Part shown: positions 1 to 7,838 of the stretch, piece after piece
How the letters are laid out: every line of letters starts with the position of its first letter
How positions within the stretch are numbered: the stretch's first letter is position 1
DNA from: Thermoplasmatales archaeon UBA447
Lineage (GTDB): Archaea; Thermoplasmatota; Thermoplasmata; Thermoplasmatales; Thermoplasmataceae
DNA length: 25,290 nucleotides
Direction of reading: 5' to 3'
Assembly (NCBI GenBank): GCA_002503205.1
Contig: DARE01000017.1
Span: 6,844 to 32,133, forward strand
Made by a program: the position numbers and the translations under genes
The notes under the pieces: model-generated
Databases searched by the model: none
Told to the model about the DNA's origin: nothing
The model's input: the letters and a program-made list of their open reading frames with translations, nothing else

Positions 1-167
1 TTAAGGTACTCAAATATTTTTCTCACCTTTTCGTAGGTCGGGTTGAGGTCTCCCTTCTCAAGTCTTGCGATATAGGACTGGCTAACACCACTCACATGAG
101 CAAGGTCTTTCTGGCTTATTCCCAGTGTTTTTCGCATCTTTTTGAGTTCCTCTATTGAAGGGAGCAT
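1..167 (-). CDS. XRE-family helix-turn-helix regulator, N-terminal part
   Basis: The reading frame starts at the ATG at 167-165 and runs off the left edge with no stop, giving 55 codons. The protein begins MLPSIEELKKMRKTLGISQ and continues through QKDLAHVSGVSQSYIARLEKG, a complete Cro/C1-type (XRE) helix-turn-helix: the helix 2 'SQKDLA', the turn, and the recognition helix 'SQSYIARLE'. In archaea this N-terminus is often followed by CBS domains, but that part lies outside the window, so the ligand-binding half is unknown. A TATA element at 187-196 on the same strand sits about 24 nt upstream of the ATG, which supports leaderless transcription and this start. It diverges from the membrane protein gene that begins near 356. 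The HTH identity is secure; the full architecture is not visible. Confidence 0.85.
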   Translation of the reverse strand, partial: MLPSIEELKKMRKTLGISQKDLAHVSGVSQSYIARLEKGDLNPTYEKVRKIFEYL

Positions 168-186
168 ACTAAAGTTATTACTACGA

Positions 187-196
187 TTTATATAAC
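187..196 (-). promoter_or_regulatory. TATA box of the XRE regulator gene
   Basis: TTTATATAAC lies with its centre about 24 nt upstream of the ATG at 167 on the minus strand. This is the spacing expected for an archaeal TBP site driving a leaderless mRNA. The core is nearly palindromic, so orientation is assigned from the gene position. Confidence 0.55.
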
Positions 197-326
197 ATAT
201 TTCAGGTTATTACTGAAGATTCTATTTCCATTAGACATTCCAGTATGTAAATTTCTCCAACCATTTCCAGCTTGCGTCAATGTCAGAACTTCATCTGTTT
301 ACTTATTGTTTTGTCCAAATATCAAC

Positions 327-334
327 TATTTATA
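327..334 (+). promoter_or_regulatory. TATA box of the membrane protein gene
   Basis: TATTTATA is centred about 25 nt upstream of the TTG at 356, consistent with a leaderless transcript that begins at this TTG. The rest of the 168-355 interval shows nothing else that I can identify. Confidence 0.5.
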
Positions 335-355
335 CAATGCTAGAATTATGGAAAA

Positions 356-1147
356 TTGCTTCGTGAAAATAGCTTTCTGATAGAGAATCGAAGGTTTATG
401 GCCCCTGTGTTATCTATTCTGATTGCGGTTCTCATAGTTTATATATCATTTTACATAAGTGAGATAATTGTCTTCATAATACCTGTGGAGACTTTCTTCG
501 TGTTTCACTATCTCCGGGTTTACAAGTTAACAACAAGGTTGCTTGCGGGAGTGGTCATATTTATCGTAGCAGGAATGGCATTTTCAGCCTTCTATGCTAA
601 TGACGCATATCATTCTCAGCCCACTTATAGCGAAACAGTAACACCCTACAATTTAACTTACGTCTCAAATGTAACCCCATTTTCACATTCAGGCCCAGGC
701 CAGACTTATCTGTTTACAGTTAGGGTATATGACGGGAACTCTTCATATGCTCCAAATTACAACACTTCAGTGGTTAACGTGCTAGGGCCTAATAATTACG
801 TGAAAACTATTGACTACAGTGAAATGAATGAGACAACTTATGCAAATCATTCTGCAAAGTTCACATTTACACTGTCAAATCTTAAGGCAGGGGTATATGA
901 TTACAACTATTCCGTGGTCTTAAATGGCACAAGAGTTAACATGTTCAGTGGAAACTATTTCAGTGGGCCGATTAATACTGGAGTCCCGGAGCTTTTTGTT
1001 GATGTAATTCCAACATATACAATTTCTTACCTTGTCTATTTTGAGCTCATATTCGCAGTTGGAGTATTCATTGGCAGGAGCATTGGCAACTCAAGGAGAA
1101 GGCTTGAGCCGCCAAAGAATCAAAATCCACCCCAGGAACAGAAATGA
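356..1147 (+). CDS. Membrane protein with extracytoplasmic sequon-rich domain (unknown function)
   Basis: I do not recognise this family. The 263-residue protein has a long hydrophobic N-terminal stretch at about residues 16-53 (probably two segments), a further helix at about 62-81, an extracytoplasmic domain at about 82-220, and a C-terminal helix at about 221-243. A basic, proline-rich tail (RSIGNSRRRLEPPKN) follows and is probably cytoplasmic. The outer domain carries eight N-X-S/T sequons (for example NLT 99, NVT 105, NSS 128, NET 158, NGT 190) and looks like a beta-rich, Ig-like fold. This is typical of heavily glycosylated envelope proteins of wall-less Thermoplasmatales. The TTG start at 356 fits the TATA spacing. 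An in-frame ATG at 398 is the alternative and would remove 14 residues. The stop codon directly abuts that of the convergent TPR gene. Confidence 0.75.
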   Translation: MLRENSFLIENRRFMAPVLSILIAVLIVYISFYISEIIVFIIPVETFFVFHYLRVYKLTTRLLAGVVIFIVAGMAFSAFYANDAYHSQPTYSETVTPYNLTYVSNVTPFSHSGPGQTYLFTVRVYDGNSSYAPNYNTSVVNVLGPNNYVKTIDYSEMNETTYANHSAKFTFTLSNLKAGVYDYNYSVVLNGTRVNMFSGNYFSGPINTGVPELFVDVIPTYTISYLVYFELIFAVGVFIGRSIGNSRRRLEPPKNQNPPQEQK

Positions 1148-3607
1148 TCAGTCATTCCAGATCGATTTTAGCTGATTCCGAAAAGCCTCCCCGTCGAAAT
1201 CTTCAGAATTAAAATTTTTTATAATCCCGGATATCCTTTCACCAAGAGTCAGTAATCTCTGGGAATCCCTGTTATTAGGAATTTCCCTCTTAAGTAGTAT
1301 TAAAGAGAGAATACGGGCAATATCCGTTCCATCGGAATCAGGACCAATATTTTTCTCCCCCTTTAGTATGGAAAAAAGAAGTGAGGTGCTCTCCTTAAGG
1401 GCAGGCTCATCATCAAGGTATTTCAGCATTCCTGAAATTTCCGTGCTCAAATTTACCTGTTTTCCATAAATTTTCCTGATCATCATGGAAAGGAGAGAGA
1501 ACTGAAACATGTCCATGCCATCCGGAATCTCCGGAACAGTAAAATCAGAATCATGAAATGATTCCTCCACGCCATCGAGGAAATTCATAAACTTCCCAAG
1601 TGCTGAAAAATATCCTGAATATAATTTATCATTCAGTCGTGAAGCCTCCCTTATCTCCTCCATTGCAGAGGAAAATGAAAGGTCCCTTATGTTATGCCAG
1701 AAAAGCAGTGACTTGTTTCTTAAAAGGAGAATAGAATTATTGATAATTTTTGAGGTAAGAATGCTCTTTGTCGCGTTGTCGGCAACCTCCTCTCTTCTGC
1801 CCAGGATATCGAAAATTCTTGCCTTAGAATGGTAAGCAGATGCCCTCAGGGTTGTATCCCCTGTGAGGTATGTATTGTCAATCAGCTGATCAAGGATACT
1901 TATGGCCTCATTGTATCTCCCTTTGCTGGAATATAGAACAGAAAGATTGTTCAAATTTCTGGAAAGCTGAAGCCAGATTCCAAGCCTCCGGTTTATGGAG
2001 GCTGATTCATTGTAACATTCTTCTGATCCATGATTATCACCTTTGATCAGAAGGATGTTGCCCTTAAGTGTTAGGGCCCTGGCCTTCAGTTCATCATCAG
2101 AGCTTTTAACTGCTATATCGATGGCCTCTTTCAGCCTGTTTTCTGCATTTTCATAATCTTCAAGGTTAAAGCTTGCCTCTGCAATCAGAAGCTTGAGGAA
2201 GCCAGAAGCCGCATCCTCCAGTGGCAGTTTTGAGGAAAATGTTTCCAGTATGTCAACGGACTTACTGTAATTTCCAAGAGTCTGGTAAATGGATGCGAGT
2301 GTCAGCGTAACTCCAGCGGGGTCTATATCATATCCCGGGCATATTTCGTAGCACTTCCTTGCCTTTTCAAGGTCATCAGAGTTGTATATGGCGTTACACC
2401 TTATCAGGGAAAGTATGTTCTTTGCCTCAGCATCCTCTATGTGCTCCTGGACTCTTTGCACAAAATTCAGGATCGACTGAGTGTTTGTAAATTTCCTCAC
2501 AAAGGTTCTCCACTCATTTTTCACAAGGGTTGATATGCCTTCAAAATCCCCTGATTGCTCCAGGACCTGGATTCTGTTTTCAACAGGAAGAAGATGGAAA
2601 CTCCCGGATTTAGAGGACAGCTTGAGTGCTTCCTGCAATATCTCATTCGGAATTGCACCCTTGAAATATGGATTTATGAATTTGCTGGTCATTCCAAACT
2701 TTGAATATAACCTGACGACAAGTCCCATTTTTACCAGCTCATTGCATATTTCAACAGCATCGCTGACACTCAGGGAAAGCAGGTCACCAATGGTTTCGGG
2801 GTCAAGGGTAATCTGCATGAAGGATAGAAGGGCAACTGACAGTTTTCCGGTCCTGCCAAGCGAGTCGATTATTCCGCCAAGAAACTGGCTTATCTCTGTG
2901 GGAACCAAAAGGAAACGGTAAATCCTGTAGTCTATATCACCGTTATCCATTATGACGCCTCGGAACCTGTAATATCTTATTATGTAGTCAAGAATAGCAA
3001 AATTTGCATCTGAAAGCCTGTAAATGTCGTTTAGGAAATCCTCGGGGAATCTGTAGTTTGAGAGCACAAATCTGAAATCTTCAGGTTGCGGCTTTGAGAG
3101 GTTGAAAACTTTGGCCAGCCCCTCTCCTGTTACAACATCAAGGAAGTTTTCAAAGTCCCCGTTTCTGGACTCCGAATCTGTTGCCCCAGAACAAACAATG
3201 GAAATTCCGTATTCACTGGAACTCTTCATGAAGTATGTGAGGAGGAACCTTGTAGGGTCTGAAAGGAGATTTATGTTGCTGAAGAAGAGGAAAACTCTCC
3301 TGTCTCCCCTGAAGTGAGACTTCATCAAAGAAAGAATCTCATTGAGCTCCCTCACTTTGCTCGTTTTTGTTATCGAATCAAGAATCTGGTTAAAGGGCTC
3401 GTATTTCTCAATCTCCTGGGCAGACTCAGTGAGGCCCTCATAGACTTCCGAACCCCAGTTCCTCAGGTTTCCAGCCAGTATTTTGAGAAGTTCTTTCTGC
3501 CCCCACCCCTGTCTTCCCAAAAGCATTACATTTCCCGCATATTCATCTGAAAGCAGAAGTGCCTCTATGCTATCAGAGAGAATTTTTAGTTTAGGGTCGC
3601 CCTTCAT
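1148..3607 (-). CDS. STAND-like ATPase-fold protein with winged-helix and TPR repeats, degenerate nucleotide site
   Basis: This 819-residue protein has the layout of signal-transducing (STAND/AAA_16-type) ATPases: an N-terminal P-loop domain (about 1-230), a winged-helix-like segment (about 250-320) and a helical TPR array (about 380-640, with repeats such as 'LEKARKCYEICPG', 'YSKSVDILETFSSKLP' and 'YNEAISILDQLI'). The nucleotide site is degenerate. The Walker A region at residues 31-39 reads GRQGWGQKE, with no lysine after the last glycine and no following Ser/Thr. The Walker B strand at 105-111 (VFLFFSN) has Ser-Asn where Asp-Asp/Glu is expected. It may therefore be a scaffold or regulator rather than an active ATPase. 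The target and partner are unknown. The ATG at 3607 is preceded by an AT-rich box near 3637. The stop touches that of the convergent membrane protein gene. Confidence 0.75.
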   Translation of the reverse strand: MKGDPKLKILSDSIEALLLSDEYAGNVMLLGRQGWGQKELLKILAGNLRNWGSEVYEGLTESAQEIEKYEPFNQILDSITKTSKVRELNEILSLMKSHFRGDRRVFLFFSNINLLSDPTRFLLTYFMKSSSEYGISIVCSGATDSESRNGDFENFLDVVTGEGLAKVFNLSKPQPEDFRFVLSNYRFPEDFLNDIYRLSDANFAILDYIIRYYRFRGVIMDNGDIDYRIYRFLLVPTEISQFLGGIIDSLGRTGKLSVALLSFMQITLDPETIGDLLSLSVSDAVEICNELVKMGLVVRLYSKFGMTSKFINPYFKGAIPNEILQEALKLSSKSGSFHLLPVENRIQVLEQSGDFEGISTLVKNEWRTFVRKFTNTQSILNFVQRVQEHIEDAEAKNILSLIRCNAIYNSDDLEKARKCYEICPGYDIDPAGVTLTLASIYQTLGNYSKSVDILETFSSKLPLEDAASGFLKLLIAEASFNLEDYENAENRLKEAIDIAVKSSDDELKARALTLKGNILLIKGDNHGSEECYNESASINRRLGIWLQLSRNLNNLSVLYSSKGRYNEAISILDQLIDNTYLTGDTTLRASAYHSKARIFDILGRREEVADNATKSILTSKIINNSILLLRNKSLLFWHNIRDLSFSSAMEEIREASRLNDKLYSGYFSALGKFMNFLDGVEESFHDSDFTVPEIPDGMDMFQFSLLSMMIRKIYGKQVNLSTEISGMLKYLDDEPALKESTSLLFSILKGEKNIGPDSDGTDIARILSLILLKREIPNNRDSQRLLTLGERISGIIKNFNSEDFDGEAFRNQLKSIWND

Positions 3608-3782
3608 TCAAAGGGTGCTAGCCATAAAGGCATAAAAATTATTTCACTGATAACTTTTCACACCCTAAAATTGTCCCAGAGAGGGCATTTTCTTCATTTG
3701 AGGGCAATTTGTTTCGTTACCATTCCCGATCCTTCAATCAAAACATTTATCTTATCCTAAAATATATTTTGAATGATAAACA

Positions 3783-3968
3783 ATGGCGAGCTATCACTTC
3801 AAATGTAAGGATATTGGAATGAGCTGCGACTATCACGTCTCAGCCAAGAAACCGGATGAACTTATTCCTCAGATTGCACAACATGCCAAGGACGCCCACT
3901 CAATAGATGAGGTAAGTGACGACCTCAAGCAGAAGATCAACGGAGCAATTAAGAAGAAAATATTCTAA
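3783..3968 (+). CDS. DUF1059 family small protein
   Basis: The 61-residue protein starts MASYHFKCKDIGMSCDYHVS and ends in a basic tail. The pattern 'F-K-C-x-D-x-G-x-x-C-x-[YF]' followed by 'I..HAKDAH' matches the DUF1059 family, small proteins found across archaea and bacteria whose function is unknown. The two cysteines (8 and 15) and the two histidines of HAKDAH could bind a metal; that is inference. The ATG at 3783 lies downstream of an AT-rich region (about 3746-3768). It is encoded just upstream of the AbrB-PhoU regulator on the same strand, but a separate TATA box precedes that gene, so the two need not be co-transcribed. Confidence 0.85.
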   Translation: MASYHFKCKDIGMSCDYHVSAKKPDELIPQIAQHAKDAHSIDEVSDDLKQKINGAIKKKIF

Positions 3969-4011
3969 TCCAATTTTTTAAGACCTGTTGGATATTAATT
4001 TTCCAAATATC

Positions 4012-4023
4012 TATATATATTTT
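4012..4023 (+). promoter_or_regulatory. TATA box of the AbrB-PhoU gene
   Basis: TATATATATTTT ends 14 nt before the GTG start at 4038, with the TATA core centred about 22 nt upstream. This supports a leaderless mRNA that begins at or very near the GTG. Confidence 0.6.
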
Positions 4024-4037
4024 CATCATTCTATATT

Positions 4038-5015
4038 GTGGCATCCTACGTTAGGAAGATTCAGGTAACCGGTGGCTCAACCTATATAGTCTCTCTGCCT
4101 TCAAAATGGGTAAAACTTGCAGGGATAGGGAAGGGGGACAACATAAAGATTGAGGAAAGCGATACAGAACTGGTAATAAGCAGGGGTGACCAGAAACCGA
4201 AGGAGGTTGTTAAATCTCTTACCCTGAAAGGCGCCACAGACCGGGAAATTCTTTTGAGGGCACTCACTTCAATTTACATATCGAATTTTGACACGCTTAC
4301 AATAAAGAGCCAGAGCTACATTAACCAGCAGACGAGAGATACGATAAAGCATTTCACCAGGCTTGTGATGGGAATTGAGATTTTTGAGGAATCTTCAAAA
4401 TCTGTTGTGTTACAGAACGTACTGGACTTCAATTCTTTTCCAGTCCCAACAGCAGTAAGGAGAATGGCCCTGAATGTAAAGGCAATGCTTGAAGATACCA
4501 GAAATGGGATTTCAAGCGATGACATCTCACTTCTGGACAGTGTTATAAGCAGAGATGACGAGGTGGACAGGTATCAGCTGTATGTTTACAGGGAGGCCAG
4601 GAGCGGGGAAGAGGCAGAAAATGACACAATATATTACCTGATTTTCTCTAGAATTCTGGAAAGAATAGCAGACCATTCAGTGAATATCTGCAAGATATGG
4701 AATACAAGCCAGGATAAGGAAGTCAAGGCCAGGGATGAAATTGTTTCATTCCTGGATCTGTCGCTTAACATGTACAATAGCGCAGTGGATGGGTTCTACT
4801 CATCCAGATTTGAAAGATTGAATGAAATCATATCCGGCAAAGGCATCATAAACAGGGCGAAGGAGAACATAGTAAAGGGTTCAGGTATTGAGAACCCATC
4901 ATTCATTGCACTGAGCTGTGCTGAAGAATGTTCCAGAATCGGACTGTATGCAACAGACATTGCGGAACTGGCAATGGACCTTATTCTTAACAAGAACCCT
5001 GACAATTCAATTTAG
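4038..5015 (+). CDS. AbrB-domain PhoU-type phosphate uptake regulator
   Basis: The 325-residue protein joins an N-terminal SpoVT/AbrB swapped-hairpin DNA-binding domain (residues about 1-50: 'VRKIQVTGGSTYIVSLPSKW', 'LAGIGKGDNIKIE') to a helical PhoU-like region (about 90-320). That region contains two PhoU motifs, including a conserved Asp/Glu-rich helix 'LLDSVISRDDEVDRYQLYVYREA' followed by 'IADHSVNICK'. Archaeal AbrB-PhoU proteins are thought to act as transcriptional regulators tied to phosphate transport. No pst transporter gene lies in this window, so its targets are elsewhere. The GTG start gives the family-typical 'MASYVRKIQ' N-terminus and agrees with the TATA spacing. It converges on the hydrolase gene with a gap of only 5 nt. 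Confidence 0.88.
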   Translation: MASYVRKIQVTGGSTYIVSLPSKWVKLAGIGKGDNIKIEESDTELVISRGDQKPKEVVKSLTLKGATDREILLRALTSIYISNFDTLTIKSQSYINQQTRDTIKHFTRLVMGIEIFEESSKSVVLQNVLDFNSFPVPTAVRRMALNVKAMLEDTRNGISSDDISLLDSVISRDDEVDRYQLYVYREARSGEEAENDTIYYLIFSRILERIADHSVNICKIWNTSQDKEVKARDEIVSFLDLSLNMYNSAVDGFYSSRFERLNEIISGKGIINRAKENIVKGSGIENPSFIALSCAEECSRIGLYATDIAELAMDLILNKNPDNSI

Positions 5016-5020
5016 CGCCT

Positions 5021-5842
5021 TTATAGATCTCCATCCTCAAATGAAGGTTTTTCAGGGTCACCGGAAACATAAACAGATGGGTGTTGGAGATCATGATTCA
5101 TTATCATGAGGGACCTTTTCCTGATGGCTCTTCTCAGAAGCAATTTCTTTATCTTAAGTGTCTGGAATGGATGGCTGTCAATTCCAGTCACGAAGTTAGG
5201 TCTAAGGTGGAATGATGTTGGAAACAGGTCACCAGGGTAAATTATTTCTCTGTCCCCTGAAGCGATTACAATTGCCTCATGCCCCGGGGTATGGCCGCCT
5301 GTCCTAAGGACACTCAGCCACCCATTTATTCTCCTGCTTCCATCGAGCTTTGTCTTAAGAAGGCCTCTGGCATATGTTCCCTGATGAATATAGTTTCCTC
5401 TTGTTATCTCATTTGTGTGTAAATATCCGTTAAATTCATCTCTCTGTGCCACAATTGCCGCATTCCTGAAAATCGGCCTTCCGTTCTCAAGCTGAAGTGT
5501 CCTGCCGGAATGATCAAAGTGGAAATGTGAGTGCACTGCCAGCCTTACATTTTCACAACTTGTGAATTGCTCAACTTCTCTGACGTAATCCTGATTGGGG
5601 CTAATTTCGAATATCTTCCGGAATTTTTCGTTATGTATATTTCCAAGGCCTCCGTCAATAATTGCAGATAAGTCTCCTTCGGAGGCAACAAGGGTATTCA
5701 CCCCAAGTTTCACTCTTCCCGCTTCATTAAGATTGAATATTCTGGACCATATTGGTCTTGGGACTACACCAAAGGCAGCCCCGGGATCAAGGCTGAAGGT
5801 TCCGTCCCTGACAATGTTTACCTCTACTTTGCCCAGCATCAT
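5021..5842 (-). CDS. Metallo-beta-lactamase-fold hydrolase (lactonase-like)
   Basis: The protein carries the binuclear-zinc signature HSHFHFDHSG (H-x-H-x-D-H). Later ligands are the histidine in 'GGHTPGHEAIV', the aspartate in 'YPGDLFP', and a histidine in the C-terminal 'MNHDLQHP'. Domain order and length (about 273 residues) fit AttM/lactonase-like or related MBL-fold hydrolases; the substrate cannot be told from sequence. It follows the acyl-CoA synthetase in the same direction. A GTG at 5851 directly after the synthetase stop is possible, but the SD-like AGTGAGTGG that overlaps that stop sits better in front of the ATG at 5842 (a second ATG follows at 5839), so I prefer 5842. The arrangement implies translational coupling. 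A role acting on a CoA-derived or acid product of the synthetase is only inferred. Confidence 0.85.
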   Translation of the reverse strand: MMLGKVEVNIVRDGTFSLDPGAAFGVVPRPIWSRIFNLNEAGRVKLGVNTLVASEGDLSAIIDGGLGNIHNEKFRKIFEISPNQDYVREVEQFTSCENVRLAVHSHFHFDHSGRTLQLENGRPIFRNAAIVAQRDEFNGYLHTNEITRGNYIHQGTYARGLLKTKLDGSRRINGWLSVLRTGGHTPGHEAIVIASGDREIIYPGDLFPTSFHLRPNFVTGIDSHPFQTLKIKKLLLRRAIRKRSLMIMNHDLQHPSVYVSGDPEKPSFEDGDL

Positions 5843-5851
5843 TATAACCAC

Positions 5852-7723
5852 TCACTTTCCATATGCCTTGCCCACTTCCCTAATGTAATCCAGTGGATCA
5901 ACAGATTCTAGATTGGAAATGTCTCCAGTATCCGTATTCATGAATGCTGATCTGACTACCCTTCTTACTATCTTTCCATTCCTGGTTTTCGGAATTTCTG
6001 GTACCCATATTACATATCTGGGAAGAAATGGTTTTCCAACCCCATTCTCTATGGCTTTCATTATTTCATCAACAGTCTTCTGGGAATTCTCGCCACTGAA
6101 AAAAATTGCCAGGGATTCACCTTTTACAGGATCTGTAATGCCAACTGCGGCTGCCTCATTTACCCCTTCAACAGCGAGCACCTCATTCTCGACCTCTCCG
6201 GGGCCAAGCCTTTTTCCGGCAATCTTCAGAACATCATCCGCCCTGCCATTCAAAAAGAAGTAGCCATCCCTGTCCATTAAAGCCCAGTCCCCCTGAATCC
6301 AGGTTCCTGGGAACCTCATCCAGTATGTGGATATATACTGTTCCGGTTTTTTCCATATTCCCCGTGTCATTGATGGTGTATGGCCCTTTGCTACCAGATA
6401 ACCAACCTCATCGAATACCTCATCCCCAATTTCATTGAATACGGAGGCACGCATGCCCAGGCCACGATAAAGGCATCTGGGCATCAAAGGATGTGCTGGA
6501 GTGGATGCCAGAAAGCAACCAATAATGTCAGTGCCTCCAGAAATATTGCATATTGGCTTTGCAGAACTGCCAAGGTTCTCAAAGAGCCAGAGCCAGGATT
6601 CCTCATCCCATGGCTCACCAGTTGATCCAAATACACGTACTGTATCAAGCGGTTTTCCGTTTGATTTTGACTTCAGTGATCTCACGAAAGTCGGAGAAAG
6701 GCCAAGTATTGTAACATTACCTGCTTTCATTGCTCCCCAGAATCTGTCCCATGTGGGGTAATCCAGGGAGCCATTGTAAAGGAATACCGTTGCACCCAGG
6801 CAGTTCCCCCCTATGATATACCATGGGCCCATCATCCATCCCAGGTCAGAGATCCAGTATATTGTATCATCACTTTTGCAATCCATGTAGTATTTTACTT
6901 CCTTCGCTATGTTCACCAGAGACCCACCATGTGTGTGCACTGTTCCCTTTGGGGTTCCTGTAGTTCCGGATGTATAGAGCATAATTGCAGGCTCCTCGCT
7001 GTCAGTCCGGGCTGACTGAGTGTAATTGCCATTATTAAGTAAGTCATCAAACAAAAGCATACCATCTGGCTTGTCCTTTCCACTTACTATCAGCCTTATA
7101 CCATCTATGCCAGTAAGGTTGTCTATCATATTCACTCTCTTTCCTCTTCTTGTATAGAAGGATGCGGTGAATACGAACCTGATTCCAGCATCATTTATCC
7201 GCGTTTTTAACGCTTCGTTTCCATAACCGGAGAACATTGGGACAGCAACCGCACCTATTCTCATTATGGCATAGAGTGCTATAACAGCTTCAGGGATTGA
7301 TGGCATATAGATCCCAACCCGTTCTCCTCCTGTTATTCCCAGCTTCAGAAGTGAACCTGCAAGTTTTCCAGTCATTGTGTCAAGCTGCTGGTAAGTTAAG
7401 GATGAAATCTCCCCGGATTCATCCATAAAACGGATCGCAACATTCGTGCTTTCTTTCCTCTTTTCAACGCAGTTGTAAGTTATGTTTATCGAACCCCCAA
7501 CAAACCATCTTGTCCATGGGGTTCCCATGCTGGAGTCAAAAAGTGTCTCGTATGGCCTGAAGAATTCTATTCCTGTATCGGCAATAACTGCTGGCCAGAA
7601 CCACTTTGGATCAGAATCTGCCCGGTCATAAAGCTCTTTTCTATCGGAAATACCGTTCTTAAATGCAAATTTCATAATATTTGTGTTCTGTGGCTTGGGA
7701 GGAACGTAGACGAACTTCTGCAT
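5852..7723 (-). CDS. AMP-forming acyl-CoA synthetase (acetyl-/acetoacetyl-CoA synthetase-like)
   Basis: This is an ANL-superfamily ligase that activates a carboxylic acid through an acyl-AMP and then forms the CoA thioester. Numbering is from the ATG at 7723. The phosphate-binding loop YTSGTTGTPKG is at about 250-260, the A5 motif SGGTD at about 395-399, GDWALMDRDGYFFLNGRADD at about 478-497, the hinge/CoA region KIAGKRLGPGEVE, and the adenylation lysine in TRNGKIVRR at about 584. The length (about 623) and N-terminal cap 'WFWPAVIADTGIEFFRP' fit the acetyl-/acetoacetyl-CoA synthetase branch. The SGGTDI motif replaces the WQTET of true acetyl-CoA synthetases and resembles acetoacetyl-CoA synthetases, so the substrate may be larger than acetate. 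A TTG at 7747 would add 8 residues. I prefer the ATG at 7723 because a TATA-like AAATAATTTAA is centred about 29 nt upstream. It heads a pair with the MBL hydrolase. Confidence 0.9.
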   Translation of the reverse strand: MQKFVYVPPKPQNTNIMKFAFKNGISDRKELYDRADSDPKWFWPAVIADTGIEFFRPYETLFDSSMGTPWTRWFVGGSINITYNCVEKRKESTNVAIRFMDESGEISSLTYQQLDTMTGKLAGSLLKLGITGGERVGIYMPSIPEAVIALYAIMRIGAVAVPMFSGYGNEALKTRINDAGIRFVFTASFYTRRGKRVNMIDNLTGIDGIRLIVSGKDKPDGMLLFDDLLNNGNYTQSARTDSEEPAIMLYTSGTTGTPKGTVHTHGGSLVNIAKEVKYYMDCKSDDTIYWISDLGWMMGPWYIIGGNCLGATVFLYNGSLDYPTWDRFWGAMKAGNVTILGLSPTFVRSLKSKSNGKPLDTVRVFGSTGEPWDEESWLWLFENLGSSAKPICNISGGTDIIGCFLASTPAHPLMPRCLYRGLGMRASVFNEIGDEVFDEVGYLVAKGHTPSMTRGIWKKPEQYISTYWMRFPGTWIQGDWALMDRDGYFFLNGRADDVLKIAGKRLGPGEVENEVLAVEGVNEAAAVGITDPVKGESLAIFFSGENSQKTVDEIMKAIENGVGKPFLPRYVIWVPEIPKTRNGKIVRRVVRSAFMNTDTGDISNLESVDPLDYIREVGKAYGK

Positions 7724-7838
7724 ATTATAGAAATGCAATTCATTCAATTAAATTATTTCAGAGAGTCTGGGGGAAAGTAAGTGTCCCGTGCAGGATCAAT
7801 GGTAACTAAATTAAGCACAGTGCATTTAGCCAAATTGC

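Noticed and set aside
2481..2921. A 146-codon open frame on the plus strand inside the TPR gene.
   Set aside because: It is antisense to a well-supported 819-residue gene, has no recognisable domain and no promoter, and its composition is that of a frame shadow.
3681..3710. Direct repeat GAGGGCA(A)TTT at 3681 and 3700.
   Set aside because: Only two short copies in AT-rich intergenic DNA; not distinguishable from chance.
4918..5109. A 63-codon plus-strand frame spanning the end of AbrB-PhoU and the start of the convergent hydrolase gene region.
   Set aside because: It overlaps two supported genes, lacks any promoter or SD, and its sequence looks random.
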